From Methanosarcinaceae archaeon (GTDB lineage: Archaea > Halobacteriota > Methanosarcinia > Methanosarcinales > Methanosarcinaceae), in NCBI GenBank assembly GCA_030609665.1, contig JAUWBW010000065.1, positions 1 through 9,028 of the forward strand: DNA of 9,028 nt, written 5' to 3'. This document shows positions 1-7,001 of this stretch, piece after piece. Positions within the stretch are counted from its first letter, which is position 1; each line of letters begins with the position of its first letter. The position numbers and the translations under genes are program-made. The notes beneath the pieces are model-generated. The model did no database searches. It saw only the letters and a program-made list of their open reading frames with translations, and had not been told where the DNA came from.

Positions 1-57
1 TGGCTATGACTGAGGCCTTCCAAGCCTCAAACCCGGGTTCGAATCCCGGTCGGCGCA
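1..57 (+). tRNA. tRNA-Gly(TCC), 3' part only (5' end outside window)
   Basis: The visible part folds as the 3' two-thirds of a tRNA. The anticodon stem is GAGGC/GCCTC (12-16 with 24-28), and the loop CTTCCAA places the anticodon TCC at 19-21, which reads GGA glycine codons. The T stem is CCGGG/CCCGG (33-37 with 45-49) around the loop TTCGAAT. The 3' acceptor strand is TCGGCGC (50-56) with discriminator A57. The next bases are TTC, so CCA is not encoded and must be added after transcription. The acceptor 5' strand and most of the D arm lie before base 1. Confidence 0.93.
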
Positions 58-92
58 TTCCCTTCTTTTGTTTCCCTTTATTTTCAAAATGT

Positions 93-180
93 GCGGGGGT
101 TGCCCAGCCTGGCCAAAGGCGCAGGGCTTAGGACCCTGTCTCGTAGGAGTTCGTGCGTTCGAATCGCACCTCCCGCACCA
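93..180 (+). tRNA. tRNA-Leu(TAG), complete, with encoded CCA
   Basis: This is a class II tRNA with a long variable arm (139-152). The acceptor stem is GCGGGGG (93-99) with CTCCCGC (170-176), including one G-T wobble. The anticodon stem is CAGGG/CCCTG (122-126 with 134-138), and the loop CTTAGGA carries TAG at 129-131, which reads CUA leucine codons. The T stem is GTGCG/CGCAC around TTCGAAT. The discriminator is A177, followed by a genomically encoded CCA (178-180). It lies 35 bases after tRNA-Gly on the same strand, so the two are probably cotranscribed. Confidence 0.96.
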
Positions 181-338
181 ATCAGTTGGGTTATAGGTAA
201 CTCTATTCTTTTGTACGCTAACATTTGTACAATGAATATAAAAAAAATGATAACATTTAATTAATTTAGAATATTTTATTACCTTTTATCATCTTTACAT
301 AAAACAATTATTTTAAATATAAAGTAATTTAAATAAAG
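181..338. other. AT-rich intergenic region with possible promoter for the disrupted TPR gene
   Basis: No gene is visible here. T-runs just after the tRNA-Leu (for example the TTCTTTTG around 204-211) could end tRNA transcription. A TATA-like stretch TTTTAAATATAAAG at 311-324 sits 15-28 bases before the ATG at 339 and could be the promoter of the broken TPR-like gene downstream. Confidence 0.4.
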
Positions 339-555
339 ATGCCTGGAAAAAGAGTATCTAAAAAATAATTATATTGCTCCTACAATTGTAGTAATTATTG
401 GAATATTATTTTTAGTTTTTGTCATCAATCCGTATATTGATCACCAAAAAACAAAAACAGAAACAGATTATCATTTTGATCAAGCAAATCATTTTGTAAA
501 CGAAGGTCAATTTGAAGAAGCAATTGATGAATATAAAGAGATTATAAAAATCTCA
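339..555 (+). pseudogene. N-terminal fragment of a membrane-anchored TPR-like protein, frameshifted and cut by IS66
   Basis: The frame that opens at 346 encodes about 70 residues with clear protein character. A short charged start (EKEYLKNN) leads into one hydrophobic segment (IAPTIVVIIGILFLVFVI, about bases 373-426). A TPR-like helix pair follows, with the pattern DQANHFVNEGQFEEAIDEYKE (about 478-540), close to the TPR consensus. No ATG, GTG or TTG opens this frame: the only codons between the upstream TAA (334-336) and GAA 346 are AGA, TGC and CTG. The ATG at 339 is in another frame and stops after nine codons, but dropping one G at 345/346 would join it to the long frame. The gene then runs into the IS66 left end at 556. 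Signal-anchor and TPR assignments rest on pattern only; the original function is unknown. Confidence 0.6.
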
Positions 556-569
556 GTAACTATTCAGCC
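554..569 (+). repeat. Left terminal inverted repeat of IS66 element
   Basis: CAGTAACTATTCAGCC is the exact reverse complement of 2183-2198 over 16 bases. IS66-family ends normally begin with GTAA, so the true tip is probably 556, and the outer CA/TG match is either chance or part of the end. Confidence 0.85.
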
Positions 570-2196
570 CTATCGCCATTTATCCAAAATAATTCATCAA
601 TCTTACCAATTCTTGATTAATATCCACTTACGCAATTGATAACTCTGGAACAAATGGATTTCCATTGAATACATCTCTAATTGCATCAATAACAGAAATC
701 ATATTCTTTTTTGCAGTCGATATGTATCCTCTAATGCGACAGAAAGACTCCGCTCCCTGAGTGCTTCGGAAAGTACCCGATATCTTCTGCTGTACCTTCG
801 TCATTCTAACATCCCTCTCTGCTTGATTATTATCAAACGGAACTTCAAAGTCATGCATAAACCTGAGAATATCTCCCTTGTATTCAATGAATCGGTCAAG
901 TAAATTTTTAATCTTCGTTTGCTTTTTTCTTCCCCGCTTTTTTGGTTGTGCATTCACAACCAAAGGAGGTGGATTTTCTTCCAGTCCCATTTTGGTTATG
1001 TCATTATACATCACTTCAAAGTGCCGAATTTGTTTCACCCCTAAGCAATTGGATTGATCTCGTGTTTCATCCACACACTTTTTAATTTCGAGAAGTAGAT
1101 CATCCATCTTCTGTGTCCACTGCTGTTTATCATCAGAAACACCTAGCAGTTCCCTCAAAAGATGTGCATTGCAAAGTGAATGTTTGCACTCATATTTGTA
1201 ATACGGTTTCCAGAAATCATGAACTGCAACACCATTATAATCAGGTAGTACATTCATGTCATTCATTGCTTCATATCCTCTTTTTCGGTGTACAAAATAA
1301 TATGTCAGTTTATCTGTACTGGCAACATGAAGCCAGTTACGCACCCCATTTATTCTCGATCCGGTTTCATCACAATTGATAGCATGGGATTGCTGCAAGA
1401 GTGTCTTACTTTCATTTTCAAAACACTCAAGCTTTCCAAAGCATTCATTTTCTGCCCTGATTAGTGTTGCAGGACTTATCTCACAACCACAAACATCAGA
1501 TAATAATTCACAACTGCGTTCATAAGGAATGAGTTGATAATCATGCAAATAGACTGCAAGAGCTCTTATGTATGGACTGTATTGTGTGGGCTGCGTTATG
1601 CCATCAGGAAATTTAGCTTTGTTGATTTGACCACAATTAGGACAAGATTTTCTTTCAGATTGATGTTCAATCGTTTTGAGTGTAATGGGAGGAATGTCAA
1701 AAATCTGTCTTTTTTCATAATCGATAGTGTCTTCGTCCTTAAGAGATATGCCACAATTGCTACATTGTTCCACATTATGGATCACTGTTTCATCAGGATT
1801 ATCAACCATTCGTAATGTTGAACCAGTGTGTCCTTTTTGCCCTCCTGCTTTCTTCCCACTCTTTTGACGCCTATTTTTTACAGTAGGTTTCGTTTTTGCA
1901 TATGCGTCAGTTGAAGGGGGTTTACTGCTGTTGCGACTGTTTTTGTTGAGTTGATTTTCTAATGACTTGATGCGCTCTTCGAGTTTTGCAATTGTATCAA
2001 TCAGTTGTTCTATTACATTGACAACGGCTTCTGGGCCAGCATCATAAATTGCAAGAATGTCTTTGCGTTCCAAATTAATCCCCTCAGATAAATGGAATAT
2101 TTTGCGTATTATTGAATATTTAGTTTAGAAGAAGTCATTGCATATTATTTTTTCGATGTGTTTGGAGGGGGTGAAAATTAATGGCTGAATAGTTAC
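556..2196 (-). mobile_element. IS66-family insertion sequence, single-ORF type, apparently complete
   Basis: The element is about 1641 bp between GTAAC (556) and GTTAC (ending 2196). It has perfect inverted ends and one transposase gene that fills most of it, with 72 bases beyond the stop and 123 before the start. No tnpA or tnpB accessory genes are present, so it resembles the ISBst12-like branch of the family, where a tnpC-type transposase alone suffices. IS66 elements normally make 8-bp target duplications. Here the flanking octamers differ (AAATCTCA before 556, TGCCAAAT after 2196), which suggests an adjacent deletion or recombination after insertion. It interrupts a TPR-like gene. Confidence 0.87.
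628..2073 (-). CDS. IS66-family transposase (TnpC type)
   Basis: The 481-residue DDE transposase shows the full family layout. A coiled-coil-like N-terminus (about 18-45) is followed by the Ser/Asn/Pro linker typical of the family (SRNSSKPPSTD, 46-56) and a basic GGQKGHTG segment (77-84). A zinc-finger region follows, with Cys pairs at 104/107 and 144/147. The catalytic triad candidates are D235 (CDETG), D286 (VHDFW) and E419 (NNQAERD), and a C-terminal segment typical of the family follows. The start is TTG at 2073, chosen because GAGGGG (2080-2085) lies 6 bases upstream and no ATG lies in frame above it. Length is close to the family norm and there is no internal stop, so it is probably active or recently so. 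The enzyme would cut and join the element ends at 556 and 2196. Confidence 0.95.
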   Translation of the reverse strand: MERKDILAIYDAGPEAVVNVIEQLIDTIAKLEERIKSLENQLNKNSRNSSKPPSTDAYAKTKPTVKNRRQKSGKKAGGQKGHTGSTLRMVDNPDETVIHNVEQCSNCGISLKDEDTIDYEKRQIFDIPPITLKTIEHQSERKSCPNCGQINKAKFPDGITQPTQYSPYIRALAVYLHDYQLIPYERSCELLSDVCGCEISPATLIRAENECFGKLECFENESKTLLQQSHAINCDETGSRINGVRNWLHVASTDKLTYYFVHRKRGYEAMNDMNVLPDYNGVAVHDFWKPYYKYECKHSLCNAHLLRELLGVSDDKQQWTQKMDDLLLEIKKCVDETRDQSNCLGVKQIRHFEVMYNDITKMGLEENPPPLVVNAQPKKRGRKKQTKIKNLLDRFIEYKGDILRFMHDFEVPFDNNQAERDVRMTKVQQKISGTFRSTQGAESFCRIRGYISTAKKNMISVIDAIRDVFNGNPFVPELSIA

Positions 2197-2198
2197 TG
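2183..2198 (-). repeat. Right terminal inverted repeat of IS66 element
   Basis: GGCTGAATAGTTACTG is the exact reverse complement of 554-569. The likely element tip is C2196 (GTTAC). Confidence 0.85.
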
Positions 2199-2199
2199 C

Positions 2200-2280
2200 C
2201 AAATAAACAATCTTATTGATTTTTCTTTCGTAAATGAAGCATGCAGTGATCTTTATTCACTCAACAAACAGTCTCATTGA
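2200..2280 (+). pseudogene. Possible C-terminal remnant of the disrupted TPR-like gene
   Basis: Directly after the IS66 right end one plus-strand frame stays open for 26 codons to TGA (2278-2280) with a protein-like composition (LIDFSFVNEACSDLYSLNK). It has no start of its own and lies on the same strand as the broken TPR-like gene on the far side of the element, so it may be that gene's tail. An open stretch this short occurs by chance in roughly a quarter of cases, so the link is an inference. The missing target duplication would fit loss of the middle of the gene. Confidence 0.3.
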
Positions 2281-2353
2281 AATTATAATATGGCATAATA
2301 AATTTAAGTTGTAATATGGTTAAATTATTAACTCATTGTGTTTTATAGGTATT

Positions 2354-2566
2354 ATGTTTAAATTCAACAAGTCGCAGATCGCAGCTTTGGAAATTTTTGT
2401 TCTTATAACGCTGGTATACCTGATATTCGAAGTTCCGATAAGCAATGAGATCACTCTGCTATTATTCTCGCTTCTGGTAGTTTTGCTAATCCTGTTTGTG
2501 CTGCTTGTTCGAAGTTTGCTTGGATATGGGCATGGCGAGAACAAAGAAGAAACAAGCGAGAATTAA
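2354..2566 (+). CDS. Small two-helix membrane protein, unknown function
   Basis: The product is 70 residues. A short basic start (MFKFNKSQ) leads into two hydrophobic segments (about 10-29 and 34-56), then a hydrophilic acidic tail (HGENKEETSEN). This is a helical hairpin with a charged C-terminus. The ATG at 2354 is preferred over the in-frame TTG at 2336: it begins with a basic residue run before the first helix and has AGGT at 2347-2350. TATA-like AT blocks at 2299-2307 and 2320-2330 could drive it. It converges with ppdK, 75 bases away, and stands alone between the IS66 insertion and ppdK. I do not recognise the family. The opposite strand gives only an unconvincing frame here. Confidence 0.6.
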   Translation: MFKFNKSQIAALEIFVLITLVYLIFEVPISNEITLLLFSLLVVLLILFVLLVRSLLGYGHGENKEETSEN

Positions 2567-2584
2567 TAAGTAAGAAATAGTTTT

Positions 2585-2619
2585 GGCGGCTGGATTTGGT
2601 AAGGCGCTGCCAGTCCTTA
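2585..2619. terminator. Possible hairpin terminator between convergent genes
   Basis: The 75-base gap between the converging small membrane gene and ppdK contains competing inverted repeats: GGCGGC/GCTGCC (2585-2590 with 2606-2611, one wobble) and TAAGG/CCTTA (2600-2604 with 2615-2619). There is no strong T-run, so this is only a candidate. Confidence 0.3.
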
Positions 2620-2641
2620 TTATCAATTAGTTTATTGCAAT

Positions 2642-5296
2642 CTATTCATCCTTTTCAAGAACAGCCTGCGCCGCCGCCAGTCTTGCGATTGGCACACGGT
2701 ATGGGGAGCAACTTACATAGTTAAGTCCGATCTTGTATCCGAACTTGATCGACTGTGGGTCACCGCCATGTTCGCCGCAGATACCGATTTTGAGATTCTC
2801 GCGCGTGGATCGTCCCTTTTCTATTCCAATCTTGACAAGTTGACCTACTCCACCCTGATCAAGTACTGCGAATGGGTCATTGTCAAGTATGCCATGGTCT
2901 ACATAATATGGTAAGAATTTACCTGCGTCATCCCTGCTGAACCCGAAAGTTGTCTGAGTCAGGTCGTTGGTACCGAATGAGAAGAATTCTGCTTCCTCTG
3001 CTATTTGATCTGCGGTAATGGCAGCTCTTGGAAGTTCGATCATAGTACCGACAAGATATTCCAGCTCAACATTCCTTTTCTCGATCACAGATTCAGCCAC
3101 ACGTATTGCATTTTTCTTTGTAGTCTTAAGTTCTTCAACATGGCCTACAAGAGGTATCATTATTTCCGGAACAATGTTCATTCCCTCGGATTTGAGTTCA
3201 CATGCAGCTTCGATGATAGCTTCAACCTGCATCTCATAGATCTCCGGATATGTAATCCCAAGACGGCATCCCCTGTGTCCGAGCATTGGGTTGATCTCAT
3301 GCAACGTTTCCACACGTGCAATCACTTTCTTTACCTGCTCGATCTCTTTTCGATCCCCGCCTGCAGATTTGAGTTCCCTGAGTTTTGCTGCAAGTTCTTC
3401 ATGATTTGGAAGGAACTCATGTAATGGCGGGTCAAGGAGCCGGATTGTCACAGGGTATCCGTCCATTGCACGGAATATCCCTAAGAAATCGCTCTTTTGC
3501 ATTGGCAGGAGTTTTAACAGTGCTTCCTTTCTTGAATATTCATCCTCTGCCATGATCATCTCACGGACAACAGGGATCCTGTCGTCTCCAAAGAACATAT
3601 GCTCTGTCCTGCAAAGTCCAATACCCTCTGCACCGAAATCGCGCGCGACTGATGCATCGTTAGGTGTATCTGCATTTGTTCTTACACCAAGTGTACGAAC
3701 CTCATCCGCCCATTCGAGTATTGTTTCAAGATTTTTGCTAAAACCTGCTGTAATAAGTTCTACTTCGCCAAGTATGACATTTCCGGTGGTACCGTCAAGA
3801 GTCAGGTAGTCACCTTCGCTGATAGTGTATCCATCAACTGAAATGATGCCCTTTTTCATATTGATCGTAAGGTCACCACATCCGGCTACACATGGTTTAC
3901 CCATCCCTCTTGCAACAACTGCTGCATGTGATGTCATACCTCCGCGGACTGTGAGTATACCTTCTGCTGCATTCATGCCGCCTATGTCTTCAGGAGACGT
4001 TTCGGTACGCACAAGTATTGTTTTCTCGCCGTCTTTTGCCATCTCTTCGGCATGTTCTGCGGTAAACACGACTTTACCGACCGCCGCGCCTGGCGAGGCA
4101 GGCAATCCGTTTGTGATAACTTCCAGTTCAGCGTCAGGATCCATCATCGGATGTAATAATTGGTCGATCTGTTCAGGCTCGATCCGTAAAAGCGCAGTGT
4201 TCTTATCGATGAGTTTTTCATCCACCATATCAACTGCGATCTTAACTGCGGCAGCCGCAGTTCGCTTTCCGTTTCTTGTCTGGAGCATGTAAAGCTTACC
4301 ATCCTCGATGGTGAATTCGATATCCTGCATATCCTTGAAATGTTCCTCAAGTTTTTGGTATATCTGAACAAGTTTCTCATAATTCTCAGGCATTTTGTCT
4401 TTCAGGGTTTCAATTGGTTGTGGTGTCCTGATACCGGCAACCACGTCCTCGCCCTGTGCATTGATAAGATATTCGCCAAAGAACCGTTTTTCACCTGTGG
4501 CCGGGTCTCTGGTAAATGCTACGCCTGTACCTGATGTCTCGCCCATGTTGCCGTACACCATGGTCTGGACATTCACTGCGGTTCCCCAATCACCCGGGAT
4601 GTTGTTAAGACGCCTGTATGTATTGGCACGCTGGTTGTTCCATGAGCCGAAAACAGCATCAATGGACATCTGGAGTTGTTTTCGTGGGTCCTGTGGGAAA
4701 TCTTCGCCGGTCTTTTTCTTGATCAATACCTTGAACTTTTCAACCAGTTCCTTGAGTGCATCAACATCAAGTTCAGTATCAAGTTTGGCTCCCTTCTCTT
4801 TTTTCACTTCATCTATTATGGATTCGTAATTCCCATATTCGATGTCAAGAACAACATCCCCAAACATTGTAAGGAATCTGCGGTAACTGTCATAGGCAAA
4901 TCTTTCATTATTGCTCTTGCGGACAAGTCCCAATACGGATCTATCATTCAGCCCTAAATTCAAGACAGTATCCATCATCCCTGGCATGGACACGCGTGCA
5001 CCTGAACGAACTGATAAAAGTAGTGGGTTTTCGGAATCTCCGAATGTCTTACCATTTATCTTTTCAAGTTTACCGATCGCTTCATCTATCTGTTCCATCA
5101 TCCCATCAGGGTATTGTTCATTTTCAAGATATAGCACACATACTTCTGTTGTTATTGTAAATCCAGATGGTACTGGAATTCCCATGCTAGCCATTTCAGC
5201 AAGGTTTGCACCCTTTCCCCCAAGCAGGTTCTTCATGCTGTTTTTACCTTCAGTTTCACTGTTTCCAAAAAAGTATACAAATTTTTGATTTGCCAC
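2642..5296 (-). CDS. ppdK: Pyruvate, phosphate dikinase (EC 2.7.9.1)
   Basis: This 884-residue cytoplasmic enzyme interconverts pyruvate + ATP + Pi and phosphoenolpyruvate + AMP + PPi; in methanogens it would mainly feed PEP to gluconeogenesis. The domain order is complete. An N-terminal ATP-grasp nucleotide-binding domain (about 1-350) has the LLGGKGANLAEM motif at 24-35 and MLQTRNGKRT at 337-346. A swivelling phosphohistidine domain (about 400-510) carries GGMTSHAAV with catalytic His457. A C-terminal PEP/pyruvate TIM barrel (about 530-884) has GTNDLTQ at 775-781 and GICGEHGGDP with the catalytic acid Cys840. The SCSPYRVPIARLAAAQA ending separates PPDK from PEP synthase. Length is close to the roughly 874 residues of bacterial PPDK. 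Thr455, two residues before the His, matches the site targeted by the known PPDK regulatory protein, which is not in this window. The start is GTG at 5296 with GGAGG 7 bases upstream (5304-5308). It diverges from gar1. Confidence 0.98.
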   Translation of the reverse strand: MANQKFVYFFGNSETEGKNSMKNLLGGKGANLAEMASMGIPVPSGFTITTEVCVLYLENEQYPDGMMEQIDEAIGKLEKINGKTFGDSENPLLLSVRSGARVSMPGMMDTVLNLGLNDRSVLGLVRKSNNERFAYDSYRRFLTMFGDVVLDIEYGNYESIIDEVKKEKGAKLDTELDVDALKELVEKFKVLIKKKTGEDFPQDPRKQLQMSIDAVFGSWNNQRANTYRRLNNIPGDWGTAVNVQTMVYGNMGETSGTGVAFTRDPATGEKRFFGEYLINAQGEDVVAGIRTPQPIETLKDKMPENYEKLVQIYQKLEEHFKDMQDIEFTIEDGKLYMLQTRNGKRTAAAAVKIAVDMVDEKLIDKNTALLRIEPEQIDQLLHPMMDPDAELEVITNGLPASPGAAVGKVVFTAEHAEEMAKDGEKTILVRTETSPEDIGGMNAAEGILTVRGGMTSHAAVVARGMGKPCVAGCGDLTINMKKGIISVDGYTISEGDYLTLDGTTGNVILGEVELITAGFSKNLETILEWADEVRTLGVRTNADTPNDASVARDFGAEGIGLCRTEHMFFGDDRIPVVREMIMAEDEYSRKEALLKLLPMQKSDFLGIFRAMDGYPVTIRLLDPPLHEFLPNHEELAAKLRELKSAGGDRKEIEQVKKVIARVETLHEINPMLGHRGCRLGITYPEIYEMQVEAIIEAACELKSEGMNIVPEIMIPLVGHVEELKTTKKNAIRVAESVIEKRNVELEYLVGTMIELPRAAITADQIAEEAEFFSFGTNDLTQTTFGFSRDDAGKFLPYYVDHGILDNDPFAVLDQGGVGQLVKIGIEKGRSTRENLKIGICGEHGGDPQSIKFGYKIGLNYVSCSPYRVPIARLAAAQAVLEKDE

Positions 5297-5390
5297 CAGA
5301 TTTCCTCCACAGGATGTGATATATTGTAATTGATAATATTGCTGCTAATGTTGCTGATATCAGTGATAATTGTACACGTTAACAGGTGTT

Positions 5391-5403
5391 ATTTTGTATT
5401 TAA
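5391..5403 (-). promoter_or_regulatory. Candidate TATA box for ppdK
   Basis: On the minus strand this reads TTAAATACAAAAT, close to the archaeal box A. Initiation about 25 bases downstream (near 5370) would give a leader of about 75 bases that contains the GGAGG site. A nearer AT block at 5319-5325 would start transcription at or inside the GTG and so fits the Shine-Dalgarno site less well. Confidence 0.45.
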
Positions 5404-5524
5404 GGTTGCGGTTATGATTGCCTTTTTTTGTTTTTTTCGAAATTCAATAAGCCGATTTTTATGTAACATAGGTGTGTTCATTAAAACCTTTATAAACCAA
5501 ACAACTTTTGTATTTAAGAATTTG

Positions 5525-5540
5525 CGAAATGCTTATATAT
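5525..5540 (+). promoter_or_regulatory. Candidate BRE/TATA promoter of gar1
   Basis: CGAAATGCTTATATAT matches the archaeal TFB-recognition element (purine-rich CGAAA) followed by a TTATATA box. A start about 25 bases downstream, near 5562, gives a leader of about 40 bases with GAGAGGG just before the gar1 ATG. A further box TTTATAAA at 5490-5497 could be a second, upstream promoter. Confidence 0.55.
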
Positions 5541-5601
5541 GATTGTTCCATTGTATATATACTTTCAAATCAATTTATATGTGATTAATCGAGAGGGATG
5601 A

Positions 5602-5883
5602 ATGAAACGACTTGGAACTGTTTTACACGTATTGACACCTCGGGGTTTGATTGTCCGGGACGAGAGACTGGAATCGTCCGAGTCTGGAAAATCTGCCAAT
5701 AAAGTACATGCTAGTAAAGTACCTAAACTTAATTCGGCTGTTTTGAACAAATCGGTTAAGCAAATCGGGAAAGTTAGTGGTATTATTGGACCTGTGGAAC
5801 ATCCATATATTTATGTTAAACTGTCAAAGGGCGTGGATTCGAAACAACATATTCACGCAAATGACCGTGTTTATGTTTTATGA
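5602..5883 (+). CDS. gar1: H/ACA ribonucleoprotein protein Gar1
   Basis: The 93-residue protein fits archaeal Gar1, a small beta-barrel subunit of the H/ACA guide RNP. There it binds the pseudouridine synthase Cbf5 and assists substrate turnover in rRNA (and possibly tRNA) pseudouridylation. The family core is visible: KRLGTVLHVLTPRGLIVR at the N-terminus and VKQIGKVSGIIGPVEHPYIY at 52-71, followed by VKL and the closing NDRVYVL. A Ser/Lys-rich stretch at about 24-45 looks like a flexible loop between the first strands. The ATG at 5602 is chosen over the out-of-frame ATG at 5598, with GAGAGGG at 5591-5597 as ribosome site. gar1 next to tfb is a recurrent arrangement in Euryarchaeota as I recall it, which supports the call. 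Confidence 0.9.
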   Translation: MKRLGTVLHVLTPRGLIVRDERLESSESGKSANKVHASKVPKLNSAVLNKSVKQIGKVSGIIGPVEHPYIYVKLSKGVDSKQHIHANDRVYVL

Positions 5884-5909
5884 TACGAGTCAATGATGAG
5901 ATTCATTTA

Positions 5910-5929
5910 TTGTGATTATTTGTGATTAT
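5910..5929 (+). repeat. Perfect 10-bp tandem repeat in front of the tfb TATA region
   Basis: TTGTGATTAT occurs twice head to tail. The core TGTGATTA recurs at 5580-5587, just before the gar1 ribosome site. This could be a binding site for a regulator or simply AT-rich repetition. Confidence 0.5.
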
Positions 5930-5941
5930 ATATCTTTAAAC
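5926..5941 (+). promoter_or_regulatory. Candidate promoter of tfb
   Basis: Two overlapping TATA-like blocks, ATTATATATC (5926-5935) and CTTTAAAC (5934-5941), lie 47-62 bases before the tfb ATG. Initiation near 5955-5965 would give a leader of 25-30 bases that holds the AGGTGA site. tfb can therefore be transcribed separately from gar1. Confidence 0.5.
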
Positions 5942-5987
5942 TATGGCCTGATAAACATTATATTTATAAATTCAAGGTGATGACAAA

Positions 5988-7001
5988 ATGGTTGAAGTCG
6001 AAAGAGTACGATATTCAGAAACTTCTGAACGAGAGAAGATACGTGCAATGATCAAGGCACGTAAAGAGCACGAAAAAAGTGAAGATGAAGTAAAAGCAAA
6101 GGTCGAATGTCCGGAATGCGGAAGTCGCAATCTTGAACATGATTATGAACGTGCCGAACTTGTATGTGCAGATTGTGGTCTTGTTGTTGATGCGGAGTTT
6201 GTTGACCAGGGACCGGAATGGCGTGCATTTGACCATGACCAGCGCATGAAGCGTTCCCGTGTGGGCGCACCAATGACGTATACTATTCACGATAAAGGTC
6301 TATCTACAATGATCGACTGGCGAAACCGTGATTCATACGGTAAGTCAATATCATCAAAGAACCGTGCGCAGTTGTACCGTTTGAGAAAATGGCAGCGTAG
6401 GATACGAGTCAGCAATGCAACAGAGCGAAACCTTGCTTTTGCGCTTTCAGAACTCGATCGTATGGCATCCGCACTTGGTCTTCCAAGAACCGTACGTGAG
6501 ACCGCAGCTGTCGTTTATCGAAAAGCCGTTGACAAGAACCTTATCCGTGGGCGAAGCATTGAAGGAGTTGCTGCAGCAGCATTGTATGCAGCATGTCGCC
6601 AGTGCAGTGTTCCAAGAACACTTGACGAGATCGGAGAGGTTTCAAGGGTCAGCAGGAAAGAGATTGGCAGGACATACCGCTTTATCTCAAGGGAATTGTC
6701 CCTTAAACTCATGCCTACATCTCCGATCGACTATGTGCCAAGGTTCTGTTCAGGACTTACCCTCAAAGGCGAGGTACAGTCAAAGAGTGTTGAGATCCTG
6801 CGACAGGCTTCCGAGAAGGAACTTACAAGCGGACGCGGACCAACAGGTGTTGCGGCTGCTGCGATATATATCGCATCAATTCTCTGCGGTGAACGCAGGA
6901 CACAGCGCGAGGTCGCAGATGTTGCCGGTGTTACGGAAGTTACTATCAGGAACAGGTATAAGGAACTGGCAGAAGAACTCGATATTGAGATCATTCTGTG
7001 A
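5988..7001 (+). CDS. tfb: Archaeal transcription initiation factor IIB (TFB)
   Basis: The 337-residue general factor binds TBP at the TATA box and the upstream BRE and recruits RNA polymerase. A variable charged N-terminus (1-35) precedes a zinc ribbon with Cys41, Cys44, Cys60 and Cys63 (CPEC...CADC). Next come the conserved B-reader/linker region (about 75-125; GPEWRAFDHDQRMKRSRVG at 75-93) and two cyclin-like repeats (about 145-225 and 240-325) with the ARG-type sequence GRSIEGVAAAALYAACRQ in the first and GRGPTGVAAAAIYIAS in the second. The C-terminal helix-turn-helix (TQREVADVAGVTEVTIRNRY) contacts BRE DNA. Length and ending (IEIIL) fit the family. The start ATG has AGGTGA at 5975-5980, 7 bases upstream. 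It follows gar1 by 104 bases on the same strand. Confidence 0.98.
   Translation: MVEVERVRYSETSEREKIRAMIKARKEHEKSEDEVKAKVECPECGSRNLEHDYERAELVCADCGLVVDAEFVDQGPEWRAFDHDQRMKRSRVGAPMTYTIHDKGLSTMIDWRNRDSYGKSISSKNRAQLYRLRKWQRRIRVSNATERNLAFALSELDRMASALGLPRTVRETAAVVYRKAVDKNLIRGRSIEGVAAAALYAACRQCSVPRTLDEIGEVSRVSRKEIGRTYRFISRELSLKLMPTSPIDYVPRFCSGLTLKGEVQSKSVEILRQASEKELTSGRGPTGVAAAAIYIASILCGERRTQREVADVAGVTEVTIRNRYKELAEELDIEIIL

Larger units (their letters stand above)
5297..5601. other. Divergent intergenic region between ppdK and gar1
   Basis: This is 305 bases of AT-rich, T-tract-rich DNA with several TATA-like blocks on both strands (5319-5325, 5391-5403, 5489-5497, 5532-5540, 5553-5560). A plus-strand open frame crosses it, but it is low-complexity hydrophobic translation of T-rich promoter DNA with no convincing ribosome site, so I do not call a gene. 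Confidence 0.6.

Noticed and set aside
1113..1815. Plus-strand open frames opposite the transposase
   Set aside because: They are shadows of the IS66 transposase on the other strand. No TnpA- or TnpB-like sequence is visible in them.
3005..5288. Several plus-strand open frames opposite ppdK
   Set aside because: They are antisense shadows of a fully conserved coding gene and show low-complexity Ser/Phe-rich translations.
5330..5542. Plus-strand open frame of 70 hydrophobic residues in the ppdK-gar1 gap
   Set aside because: It is T-rich promoter DNA read as protein, has no good ribosome site, and covers the TATA blocks of both flanking genes.
6015..6994. Frames overlapping tfb on both strands, including a 201-residue plus-strand frame
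   Set aside because: TFB homology covers the region without gaps. The overlapping frames have no recognisable motif.
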